A stretch of 64,000 bases of DNA from Cyclospora cayetanensis (taxonomy: Eukaryota > Apicomplexa > Conoidasida > Eucoccidiorida > Eimeriidae), in assembly GCF_002999335.1 (NCBI RefSeq), contig NW_020312381.1, forward strand, positions 186,001 through 250,000. The letters run 5' to 3'. Under the pieces are notes generated by a model. That model was not told the origin of the DNA. It saw only the letters and a list, made by a program, of their open reading frames with translations, and ran no database searches. Numbering within the stretch: the stretch's first letter is position 1; every line of letters begins with the position of its first letter. Positions 10,165 to 21,186 of this stretch are shown here, one piece after another. A program made the position numbers and the translations under genes.

Positions 10165-13100
10165 CTACGATGAGTCAAGCGCAAAGCAGAGAGAGAAACA
10201 GCTGGCATGGCCAGAAGGCCCCCAGAAACGAGGGGGCCCCCTTCCTTCCTGTGTTTTCCCCCGCCACCCCAGCTCACTCTTCGCCATAAGGCCCTGAAAG
10301 AAATTCTGCAAGGAGTCCGAGTCGGCGGGATTATCGAGACCCTCAACACTCCGTACCGAGCCCGAAGTGAGCGCCACGCTTCCCTTCTGCAGGGGGGCCC
10401 CCCTCACAGATCCAAGAGCTCGTGAGGCGCTCTGACCTAACGCGCGCGAGGGTAACACACGAGCCTCAGGGCCCCCCTGTGGGGCCCCTACACTCAGGGC
10501 TGGTACCGAACCGAGAGTCTCCGCGTCACCGCTGGCGGCGTCGGCTGGCAGGTTCTGCGCGAAAAGCAGCACTCACGGAGCCTTGTACATACCCACACGT
10601 TGGTGGCAGAAAAGCGAAAGCAAGACCCCCCGTCTACAGGCAATCGATATACACAGGAAAGGAAATTAGGATGTGCCATAAGTCCCTTCTTGCTTCTAGA
10701 TGTGCCGTAATACTTGTTGCGTCTTACCAACCGCACTTCCTTGGATGTTCTCCGCTGTGCCTGTTGGGGGGGCCCTGCGGCGTCTCCAAGGGGAACTTTC
10801 TGCGATGCTGCCTGCTGTGTTGCTGCCGGGGATTTCATCGCCACTATGGCGCTGGGGTGCCTCTGTTGCAGCTCACCAAGAAAGGCTGCCATTTTCTGCA
10901 AGGGAACGCGGGGGTTGTATGCAGGAGAAGTGCTGCTCTGGCGCACACGCATCAACGGGGCAAGCGGCACAAAAGCAGAATTGCAAATCAAATGACAAAA
11001 CACACTTATTGCGGCAACGGAACGAGCACATCCTTTAAGAACATAATAGTGTTTTAGAGCCGTCAGGCAAAGGATGACAGGGCACGCGCCAATCAACCCC
11101 ATAGACAGATGGGCAGAGAAAGACAAGGATAGGCAGTGTAGTAAAGAAGGGTTGGAGGGCCTCACTCTCCTGCCAGGAGGGCTGCGACTGATGAAGGACT
11201 CGTAGGGTTGCTGCACACAGATGCCACACCACCTTTATCGCCCTAGAGACAGCAGAAAGCAGCAGCATCCGTAGGAACCAGCGATATGGCAACACTCGCC
11301 AGTGTGGGAGCGCTTATGTTCTCACGTCGAACGACTCCGCGGGTGTCTTGGCGATGAGAGATCTGAAGGTAAATCGAACCTGTTGCAGCCGAGCCCATCA
11401 TCGGCAGGCAGTTCAAAAGGTAGTGAAGGGCAGGTGTGAGGCCTTTGCGCGCACGAGGGGCCAATGGAAGAATCGCCAACGATGTAAGGATGAGTCACTC
11501 TAAAGAAATAATCATGCAGGAGGAAGAGGGGTGTCTCACCTGAGCTCTGCCTCTGTATCCCAGCCTGCTGGGACAAAGAGCCGCTCCGCCTCCTCCAACT
11601 GGGCAGACTCCCTAGAGCGCAATGCGTGAGAGATACAGAGGGAGGCAGAATAGCGATGGAAGGGTGTTCGAGGAAGGTAAGAGCTGTCTAGAGGTGTACC
11701 CGAGAAGAGTCTTCATGAAGCGGTACAAAGAGAAGGCATCAGAGGGCCTCTCAAGGCAGAGGAAAGAACACACTACACGAAACTAAGTAGGAGCACGATG
11801 GCAGTCTCTGATGACACCGGCTGCTGACCTGAAGGGATATCCATAGATCCGATGCATCATGTAGCGATACAGCAAATACACATTAAGGGGCCTGCACAAC
11901 GAGACAAGTAGACAGGAAGCCACGAGATCGTGTGGGCTTTCTATGAAGGCACAAACAGCCGAACACCTGCTGCCAGGCGAGCAGAAGAGCAATAGCCACG
12001 GAGAGATATACACACTGCTGTCGCTAGAGGGGCTGATCCATGTCGTGCAGAAACAGCAGCTAGCACTTCGATGAAGGCATGCACACATGCATGAACAGGT
12101 CAGCCTCCAAACACACATATGTGTGCATCAATACAGGGTCGAGTGTGCAACACAAATTGAGACAAGCGAAGGCTAGGCTTGCGAGAGAGAGAGAAAGAGA
12201 GAGAGGGGAAGAAAGTGAGAAAGAGAGAGAGAGAAAGAAAGAAAGAGAGAGAGAGAGAAAGAAAGACGGCGGCACCTGCTCTCTTGTTTGCAACTCGTTA
12301 GGAAGAGGGCAGCGCCCGCGTTCATGCAAGCGAAGCGCAAGAACAGCAGGAAAATTTCCAAGGCACTCGGATTTTCTCTCGTCGTAAGCGAAGACGCTGC
12401 ATCTGACCGCGTTACTACAACAGTGACGGGCACTGCAGACGCTGCACCCGCACTCCCTTGCAGAGCAGCCACAGAGGGCGGTGCCTGCACACAAAAAAAC
12501 GAGGCCAAGGTACACCCTACACAGAAGCACGCTGTGTTGATGACACCTGTGCTTAGAATGCTTGGTAGGGTCAAGACCATGGAGAGAAGTGCGCGCCTTT
12601 GCGCAGGAACGGCACGCCTACGATCTCTGAACAAAGTATTCCATCTTTGGGTTATACATGTCTTCACATAGATATCATGCTGCCTCCCCCCGTTTACCTC
12701 GTCAATATTTTCGATCTTGGCGTCTGTGGGGCCTCTGGAGAGGAAGTGGTGCAAGCAGTTGGCTCTGTAGGTTGATATATAACTGAGCACTGCACAGGCA
12801 GGCAAAGTCAAGGAGCGGCACAGACGGAAGCATACACCCCGACGGCGAGAGACCGTGAAAAGGCCACATATGCATCCTTCTCTTGCCTTCCACCTCGTAA
12901 TGTGCCTTCGTGAATAGAAGAAAAAGGCACAAGACAGCGAAGCTTTACGGAAGGAGCAAGCAGAGGAAAATACGCGTTTGCCTCACTATCTGTGCGACGG
13001 TATCAATATCGGCACGCATATTTACCAATGCACATAAAACTAAATACATCCTCCCTTCCCTCCGTTTTTTTCCTATTCTGCAGCTAAAACGTATCGGTCC

Positions 13101-14158
13101 AAGCCCCTCGGCAACGCCGCACATGATTGCATGTGCCCCTGGTGCCTCCTTTTGCAAATGAGTACATGCGCCTCTGTGGTATATCCGTCTCGCTATATTT
13201 GAGCAAGCAGTTTAGCCAGCGTCCTACTTTTGTTGTTTATCTGCTTCTGATCCTCGGGGGTTTGCTGCTGCATGAGCCTTTGGACTATCTTATCCGCGAC
13301 GCGAAGCCACGCGCGAAGGGCAGACAACGCCCCCCACGCTTGCAGGAGGTCCAGGCAAACGAGGATCGAAAGGTGTGGAAGGCAAGATGGAGGCAGACGG
13401 GCTGCCACCGATTCCCTGTGAAGCAAAAGAGAAGGCGTATATACAGCCTAGCGCGTTAGCGGGGGGGAGGGGAGGGAAGACACATATGCAGAGACATGAG
13501 GCCACAGAAAACAGTAGAAAAAAGCAGTTAGGAAAAGAGGGAAATAGGGAGGGCGGGATAGTATCGTAAGAGAAAGCCTCGATGTATGAGGATACGATTT
13601 AGGTAGGGGAAATCAGCGAAACGAGAAGTTCAGGCGCCTCGTGCACGCGTAGAAAGCAGCACACACGCACCCCGACATCCACAGATGGCGACCGAATAAG
13701 CAGTAGGCAAACACGAAACGAAACCAGAGAAGCACGGATTTTTTCTCAGCTTTACCATGCATATGGATCTTGGAGAATCCAGACATTCGCCTTCGTCTCT
13801 ACATCGGCTGCTGCCTCTTCCTCCTCTTCAAAGAGGCAGCGAACTCCCAGATATGCAAAATCCAGCTCGGCAACGCCTCCTGTGTCTGAGAGAAGCTCCG
13901 TCTCCGAGAGAGGCGCAGGAGAGCCAATCTGCTGCAGCCGACGCAACAAGGAGGTCTTGCCTACATCTTCGGCACCTGGAAAAGATAGGGCATAGACATT
14001 TGAGAGAGAGAGAGAGAGAAAGCGTGTATGTGTATGTGTGTGTGGCAGAGAGAGAGAGACAGATAGATACATACACAGATAGATACATACACACATAGAT
14101 GGATACATACATAGATGGATACATACATAGATGGATACATACATACATAGACAGATGC

Positions 14159-14199
<41 letters not shown>

Positions 14200-14914
14200 C
14201 AGAGAGAGACTGCTTCCGCCCCTCGTGCACCGGAATCTAAAAAGGGCTTAAAAGAGAGATGCCAGGGAAGTCGAGACACTGAAGTCCACCTACAGCAGGC
14301 GTACCGAGGAGGATAACATAGCCGCACGGTGCTTGCGGATTTTTGGCCCTTGCCCCCCGGAGAACTTGCTGCCAGATTCCCCCGCTGCCTTTCACCTCCA
14401 AAACAGCGCCTCCAGCTTTCGTGGATTTCTGGAGCTGGGAGGCGCCTGCCACGCTAGAGTCTCCCTTAACGGACTCTTGTTTCAAGGCAGAGCTTTTGTC
14501 TGCTGCCTGCCCTCCCCGGCCCTTCAAAGAGGTCACTGCACCCGGTGACAACAGCTTTGTCTGGAGGGATCCAGACATTCCGCGCTTAGAGAGGGGGGGT
14601 ATCTGAGGAACCCCTGTGAGCCCTTCAGGAGGCGCTTCTCCACCACTGCGAGCGCGAGGAGCCTCAAGAGTAGATTTATCAGGGGGCGCCGCAGTCGCTT
14701 CAGCTTTTGATCCCCCTGCCTTGGCACTGCCCTCGCTAGCTTCCGGCGACTCCTCCTTCACTCCTCCCCCTGAGATCCCTTCTTGCGGTGACACCATATC
14801 CCCCTTCTCGCATTCCGCAGTCAGCTCTTGCTCAGAGACCCCCGCTGGACTCGCTGGCACCTCAGGGGCCTCGACGGCTGCCGGAGACTCCGTGTCGTTT
14901 TGTACGTCAGCCAT
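10165..14914 (-). CDS. dynein light intermediate chain (LIC), ten exons
   Basis: Cytoplasmic dynein LIC links the heavy chain to cargo adaptors. Exons that join in phase: 14914-14305, 13975-13756, 13415-13228, 12789-12698, 12484-12276, 11891-11829, 11611-11540, 11499-11380, 10935-10728, 10386-10165; total 667 residues. Residues 1-200 are a low-complexity P/S/E/K-rich extension not usual in the family. The P-loop GAEDVGKTS (residue 204 on) is split by intron 1. Then come NVWILQDPYAW, ILVCLDLLQAWGALSALRAW, VPVTVVVTRSDAAS, ACMNAGAALFLTS, YLLYRYMMHRIYGYPF and LFVPAGWDTEAEL, each matching the LIC Ras-like domain in order. The C-terminal part has LQKMAAFLGELQQ and the helix DSLQNFFQGLMAK (about 618-630), like the adaptor-binding helix of animal LICs. 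The exon 9 acceptor (10935 or three bases further) is uncertain. Confidence 0.85.
12178..12272 (+). repeat. GA/GAAA microsatellite in a LIC intron
   Basis: Purine-only run of GA and GAAA units just inside intron 5 of the LIC gene. On the gene's own strand it is a CT-rich tract next to the donor at 12275-12274. Confidence 0.9.
14000..14212 (+). repeat. compound microsatellite (GA, GT, ATAC/ATAG, AT) in LIC intron 1
   Basis: A run of GA units is followed by GT units, then GATA/CATA tetranucleotides repeated about fifteen times, then an AT run and another GA run. It fills most of intron 1 (14304-13976), which interrupts the P-loop codon region of the LIC gene. Confidence 0.9.
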
Positions 14915-15986
14915 TTGCTACGGGAAGCTGACTTGCAGCATTGATATGCACGGCTGGCGAGGGCGGAGAGTGGCGGTGCGCCACGGAAGGGCGGAGAGAG
15001 AGAGGAGCGAACAGGGGTTTTTACAATGTAACCACAAACCGGTTCAGCACCATAAAAAAAAGAATTGTTATTCAACAGAAATAAACAGGAAAAGGAGGCG
15101 AGGGAACAAGGGGGGCCCCAGCAGCGCTCAAAACGGACCACAGAGCACAGCGGCGCTGTCTGCTACACAAAGGGGGCCCCTTGCAGGGGCCACTTGTGGG
15201 CTATAAGAACAAGTAAAGGAATTAACAAGTAGTCTTAAACTTTGGATAAATGGAGAAGAAGACAAGGAGAAGGGCCCAAGAAGGCAAAGCCCGTTCGCGC
15301 GCGCAATACTGGACAGTTGTTTGTGTGCGAGGCTCAGTCGACTTGCCCACCCTGGATGCAGTCATACGCCTCCAGATAAGGTAGCTTTAGTAGCTAGAAA
15401 CACCTAGCAAATCGGTAAGAGCGTCCACTGACGATTTCTTTTTAGGTTTTCCTGAGTCCCCACCCGTTTACTGGCCTATGAATAGAGTACCTGTAATTAG
15501 CTAAAAAGTAGAGAGACGAGGTGGCCACCCGTTAGTGATCCACAGCTTGTACTCAGCATCGAGCCGTACACACATTACGATTCCTGCCAAGTCAGCATGC
15601 GGAAAACGCATTTAATATCCCCCTCAAACTCTCCCAGAATGCAGCAGCGGCCCCTGATGTGCTGCCTTCCTCCGCTTGGAGGCACCGGTAACACGAAGCC
15701 CAGCAATGCATACCTGAAGAACCTGTGGCCGTGAGAGTGAACGAATGAGAAAACCCACTTCTTCATTTCCTTTTAGGAGCCACTGCAGTCCACATTCTTG
15801 CTTGCCCCCAGAATCCGCCCTGCAATCTACCCACCAGGGCTGCTTCCCGTTTACATCACTGCTCTCGCAGTATACGGGCAGAAATAGACCTTCTTTTACA
15901 GGTCTGCTCGTAGAAATGCAAGACCGCTGGCTCAGTTGCACCATTCACGTAAAGACTTTGTGATTTTTAGGAACTGGCCGGCCGAG
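14915..15986. other. intergenic, LIC promoter side
   Basis: About 1.07 kb upstream of the LIC start and upstream of the tRNA. It contains A-rich and GGGGCCCC-type short motifs and no frame I can support. Confidence 0.5.
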
Positions 15987-16057
15987 GCGTTTGTGGTCTA
16001 GTGGTAGAATACCTCGTTGCCATCGAGGTGACCCGGGTTCGATTCCCGGCAGACGCA
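15987..16057 (+). tRNA. tRNA-Gly (anticodon GCC)
   Basis: The 71-base cloverleaf has an acceptor stem GCGTTTG paired with CAGACGC plus discriminator A. The D-arm contains the A box TGGTCTAGTGGTAG. The anticodon stem CCTCG/CGAGG encloses loop TTGCCAT with anticodon GCC (reads GGC and GGU). The T-arm contains the B box GGTTCGATTCC. No 3' CCA is encoded, as expected in eukaryotes. A TTTT run two bases downstream fits a RNA polymerase III terminator. There is no intron. Confidence 0.97.
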
Positions 16058-16913
16058 GTTTTGACACCGAGTTGTGCCTTCCCGTACTTCTGGAGGCGAA
16101 GGCGCGAGCCTTCTTCGTGCATGCGATTCCTCAAAATGCGCTTTCTACAAACTGGGAGAAAGCCCTGTGGGGTAGAGGGCTGCGAACGTCTCTTCACATT
16201 TACTGGGACTGGCTGAATCACTTTACGTCTTTCTAAATATAGCAAAGCGGAAGGCTGCCTTGCACCAAATCACAAAGCTCACATGTAAACTTCGTCATGT
16301 TGGCAACTCCTCAGTGGTTTCCTATTTGCGTCTGTCTTTGACAGCCGTGCAGGTGCATAGACACCCCAAAAATGGCTGCATTGCAAAGCTGATAATGCAC
16401 CAGGTCGTACAGCTGTGGCTCGTCTAAGACATTGTGTCAGTATGAAAGCTCTCCCCTCACACAGAAAGTCCGTGTTCCAATTCTTGCACTGTTCTGACAC
16501 TGAAACTAGCACAGTTGAAGGTGCCACCCAGTGGCTCGTTGAGAAGCAACAAGCCAGACAAGCATGCTGCCACCAAACGCGAATAATTCGCGATAACATA
16601 ACACAAAAGGAAAAAGATGCACAATAGCAGAAGAAAAAAAGAAGCAGCGGACCTGAGGACAGCGAAGATGGGGGGGACGCGTGCAAATCGCGTGCATGAC
16701 GCAGCGAGAGACGAATTCTGATATAAGCTACAGCAGCTCCAGTCGCTCGAACCTCAACAAACAAGCCTTGCAGTCACTCTTAAGGGGTGTTCCTGCCTCG
16801 ACAGCCCCTTGCTGCTCGTGCTGGTGCCAGTGCTGCTAGCGTTCTTGCTGTTGAAGACGCTGCTGCTGCTCCTATTGCTCGTGCTGCCAGCTAGACATTC
16901 AGGTTGCTACCCT
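16058..16913. other. intergenic between tRNA-Gly and ALAS 3' end
   Basis: About 850 bases. The first bases after the tRNA hold its TTTT terminator (16059-16062). Nothing else supported; minus-strand frames here have no family match. Confidence 0.5.
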
Positions 16914-19900
16914 CTACTGGGTGTTGTGAATCTTGTTAGCTCTCGCACCTTGTGCCTGAGCTGCTGCCGCTTTGGGAGCCGCAGGAGGAGTGGTAGTTGC
17001 GTTAGGGGTGGTGGGGTTTGTCGCGAAGAAGAACTGCGTGCACACGAGTTGCTGCTGCAGAAGTTGCTGAAGAGGGCCCCCTTCCCCTAAGGCCTGCTGC
17101 CACGTGGGATGTCTCTCCTGAAAGGCTTCAGCCGCAAACTGGTTGAATCTTACGAAAGATGGCATTCCCCTGTTACCCGGCAGGCCCTTCCAGTCCGCTG
17201 CTGCTGCTACCCCGAAGGGGCACATCACTGAGCTGTTGCTATCTCCTGTTTCGCTATCTCCTGTTTCCGTTGCTGCGGTTAATGGAGCAGCGAAATCTGG
17301 AGATGCATGCTGTTTGACGAAATGTTGCTGCTGCTGCAATAGCTGAAGCAATTGCTGGAGCTCCCTGCCGTTACGATTGAGGGGCAACCCTCTCTGAATA
17401 AACTCTGTACCTGATGGGAGATTGAGTCTGGTCCAAACGTCCCGAAGGGCCCCAAGAAGTTTGTGGCAATCATCCCGTGAGTGGAGCGGTGATGGCGTGA
17501 TTCGCAGACGCTCAGATCCTCTAGGGACAGTCGGATAGTTGATTGGCTGAATGTAAATCTGTGCAAAGCCAAAACGGAAACCAGAAAAGCCGCACTGCTT
17601 ACGCGCTTAAGACACCACGACCCACCTTCAAGAGCGCGGCGATATAGTGGAACAAGCAGAAAAGAAGGCTCCCAAACGCAGCAACGCGAACAAGTACCCA
17701 TAATAACAACCCCACCAGCAGCAGCGCCAAATAAATCATGTCGGGTGCCGCCGCTGCAGCACGAGCGACTAGAACACACCTGATATTCGTTCAATAGTAT
17801 ATCTGTGGCTTCCTTGCACTTCCTTGCGTCCCCTACAAGGAGTGGGACGATGTGGGAAGAATTGAAGAGGAGAGGGAGGTCGTGGAGTAGCAGCAGTGAT
17901 TTCAGCTCGCTGGCCCGTAGTTGTTGCAAGTATCGCTCTACACTGCGATGAAGGGGCATCAACAAAGTAGGAAAGGCCAGCATCAGAGCTACGGCTTTGC
18001 TAGTCTGCCTGAGGTGGGGAGGCTCCGGAAGGCAAATTGCGGCGCAGGGAATAGGCGGAAGGTAGGGGAGAATGGAAACAGAGCGTCACTTTAACAGCAA
18101 GGCCGACGAGGAGAGGAATTATACACAGATCACAGCAAGAAACAAATCAAAACTGACTTGGAATGTTTGAGGTATTTGATAGACGCTGTCGCTGCAGCCG
18201 TTACTGAGGGCGGTAAGGAGGAGGTGAAGATGAAACCGCCTACAGCATAACGCCGAAGCCGGAGATCCGTAAAACACTAGGACTACACCGAACAGGACGC
18301 TTCTGAAAAAAATGGCATTTCTATGTTCGAAAGACGTTTGCTCTGCTGTAGTATTATGAGTTTTAGGGCATACGCATACCCGCATACGAGCGAATGCAGT
18401 CAATGAGGTTAGCATCACCAGCGACATATCCGCCAAAGACCCCCACCGCCTTGGCCAGCGTCCCTACAAGAAATAGCAGCCAAAAAGTAAGTGAGATACT
18501 GAGGCATGCAAGCAAACTGAGAGTAAAAATGGAGGGGTGACACGAAAGGGCACGTATGCATCTCGACGTAGGAGGACACTGTGTGCATGTATGTGTGTGT
18601 GTGTAGAGTGGTAGCTCGAAAGTGGAAGATGAAAGTAGCCAGTATCTTACCATTTATCAAATTAATCCGGTGTGATTGACCCAAATGCTGTGCAACGCCC
18701 GCTCCCCGATGACCGTACATTCCGACGGCATGCACTTCATCAATATATGTCAGACAGTTGAATTCTTCTGCGAGGTCGCAGATACCTTTTATGGGGGCAA
18801 TGGAACCATCCATCGAATAGATACTTTCAAAAACAATAACGCGGGGTCTCAAGGGATCTGCTTGCTGAAGAAGCTGCCGGAGGTGTTGCGTATCGTTGTG
18901 GCGGAAGATCTGCTTTTCCGCTCGGCTATGGCGCATCCCAGCAATCATAGACGCATGATTTGATTCATCCGAAAAGAATATGAGCCCCGGATACAGAGAC
19001 GCGAGAGACGAGAGGGCCGCCTCATTCGCTACAAATCCAGAAGTGAAGAGCAGAGCCGACTCCTTCTCATGCCTGCAAAGAGCAAGAGAGCCACGCAGCT
19101 AGCCAGAGAGATGGTGCGAGCACTAGCGACACGGAGAAAACGGTAAACATGTGCATGGAGAGGGTCCGTTTGGAAGGATCCATGAGCACAGCAAGAAAGC
19201 CATTGCACAGCGCTTCGGGGATACAAGTCGCTAAAATAAGAGGCATCAAATAAGTATCCTTTCGTTCGCAAACTAGGGGGTCACTCTTCGCGCCCAAGAG
19301 CATGTCCTATACGTATCTGCTCGAGGGACTAACCAGTTAGCAAGCTCTGCCTCCAATTCCGTGTGGTAGACATTGGAGCCAGAAATATTTCGAGTCCCTC
19401 CACTCCCGACGCCGCTCAGATCGATCGCCGCTTTGGATGCCTGAGTAGCAGCACAGCGGCAGATTGTATTGAGCCTTCCCGGGTCAGTTCGACGGCCCCT
19501 CGATATGTCTTTGGAAGCCAAGATGTGAAAATTAGGAACGCCGTGAAATATCTGCACGAACGCAACGCCGAGCGGCCTGTGGCAAAGGGCCTCTCGGAGG
19601 GAGTGTAATTACGGACGTGCATGACGTCTGGGTGCTGACTCATGCCGAGGTAGTCGTTGCTGCACCACAGGGTGACTTCGTGCTTCTGGTGCCCCTCAGG
19701 ATCGTGCAGGAATGCAGAGGGGTAATTTCCCACCGATCGGCGGAGGTTTGCAAACACTCTGTACCTGCAGGTAGGCGTTTGCAGCGCAGACGGGAGGGGG
19801 TGCCTACACGGACTGAGGGAGCGAGCAGGAGAGAATTCCTCTACCGATAGGTGCGGCGAAGAAAGGGAAAGAAGGCAATCCTAGACACATTCTGAGTGAG

Positions 19901-20380
19901 AGGCGCAGAGGCTCTAGGAGACGGCAAGGCCTGCGGAAGGCGATGGAAGGACAGAGAGGCAGCAGCATGCAGAGGCGTAGGTGGAAAGCGAAGGAAAGTG
20001 CCCCACCGGCCCTCCGCATGGAGCTCAGCTATCCGGCAATCTGCCAGCTGAGAGTAGAAGTCTTTAGGCAGCTGTTGTCGATGCGGCAACTGCTGTTGCT
20101 GCAGTTGGTGGTGGAACTGTTGCAGTTGCTTATTCGCCGCCTCGCCATCCAAGCTGCTGCCACCGGGCCCCGCACTTGAAACTGTGAACGAAGAGGCCGT
20201 GTCGTCAGCAGGGAGTTGGGTGTCACTCGCCAATTGAGCGCCTTGGGGTGAGAACGTTCCGGGGGATCGAGATGCTACGGGGCACAGTTTGCATAGTGGG
20301 ATGAGACTCTCGACGCTTGCGCCCTTGTGCCTCTGCAAGAAGGGGCAGCGACGGAACAGATGGCATACGTGGGAAGCCAT
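16914..20380 (-). CDS. 5-aminolevulinate synthase, mitochondrial, eight exons
   Basis: Condenses glycine and succinyl-CoA to 5-aminolevulinate, the first step of heme synthesis, using pyridoxal phosphate in the mitochondrion. Exons in phase: 20380-20007, 19764-19617, 19440-19334, 19072-18651, 18463-18380, 18239-18158, 18008-17780, 17558-16914; 696 residues. ATG 20380 opens [20 protein letters not shown], containing a Cys-Pro motif like the heme-regulatory motif of other ALAS. Core motifs in order: [10 protein letters not shown] across intron 1, [111 protein letters not shown] (the lysine, about 355, is the cofactor residue), [21 protein letters not shown] and [19 protein letters not shown]. 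After the catalytic core there is a Q/A/T-rich tail of about 150 residues that is absent from most relatives. Divergent from SF3A3. Confidence 0.95.
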
Positions 20381-21186
20381 CTTTGCGGAAAAACTGGATT
20401 GCCTCGCTACTGGCGAGCTCGTTTGCACTGGAAGATCAGGTGCGAGGCGACTCCCTGTGAACGGATTCTTCCGGCGAGCCGAGGCCGGATTTCAGCGAAA
20501 AACGGCTTGAACTCCAAGCCAGCCTCATTGATTACGGCATCGAATTCGAAACCCCCACGGTCAGAGACTCGCTGGACGCGAAATCATCCAAGCCCAAGAC
20601 GCAGATCCTAGCGGGGACCTGCGGCTTGGGAAACGATGTACGGGGAACGTCGACACGACCCTCTTGCTCAGGAGCGCGCCAACCCACCGCAAAATGTGAG
20701 GAGACGAGAAGCAGAGAAGGGTTTCATCCAAGAGAGGCCTGCTGCAAGGTCGATCGCGTCGCGGCGTCTGTCCCATGGCTACTCCTGGCCGCATGCACGA
20801 AGGAGCAGTCGCCTGAGCGAAACAGCAGCGGCCCCTGCTGCGAGGATATCCGGAGTGGTGGGCTCCTAGCCGTGATCCGTGCGCTCTGAGGCATCAGCTT
20901 GGTGATTTCTATGCATGTATGTGCTCTTCTTATCGGGGGAAACAAGTAGGCGAAAGGCAGGAGTGAGACCGCGCAGCGCTTTTCTGCATGCAGCAGCCGG
21001 AGTGGATCGGGAGAGCTGCAGTGCATTCGGAACTTGGGCTGCTCTTTAGGCGGCTCTTCTCCCCGTGATATCTCCCCGCCTCTTCGGGAATCTCACGCCG
21101 TCCACCCTCTTTAGAGGCTCAAGTCGCCTGGCCGCGCCTTTCGGACCGCATATCCTGCCTGCCCCCTTGCCGTTCAGTTCTTCATC
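20381..21186. promoter_or_regulatory. shared divergent upstream region of ALAS and SF3A3
   Basis: The 806 bases separate the ATG codons of ALAS (-) and SF3A3 (+), so the promoters of both must lie here or in 5' exons within it. I see no defined core element. Short frames here are not supported. Confidence 0.5.

Noticed and set aside
10494..11216. Single minus-strand gene of 240 codons
   Set aside because: Only 10935-10728 of this frame behaves like coding sequence, as exon 9 of the LIC gene with a GTAAGA donor; the rest is intron read-through.
12173..12811. Single minus-strand gene of 212 codons
   Set aside because: It is the read-through of two true LIC exons (12789-12698 and 12484-12276), with intron sequence between and a CT-repeat tail.
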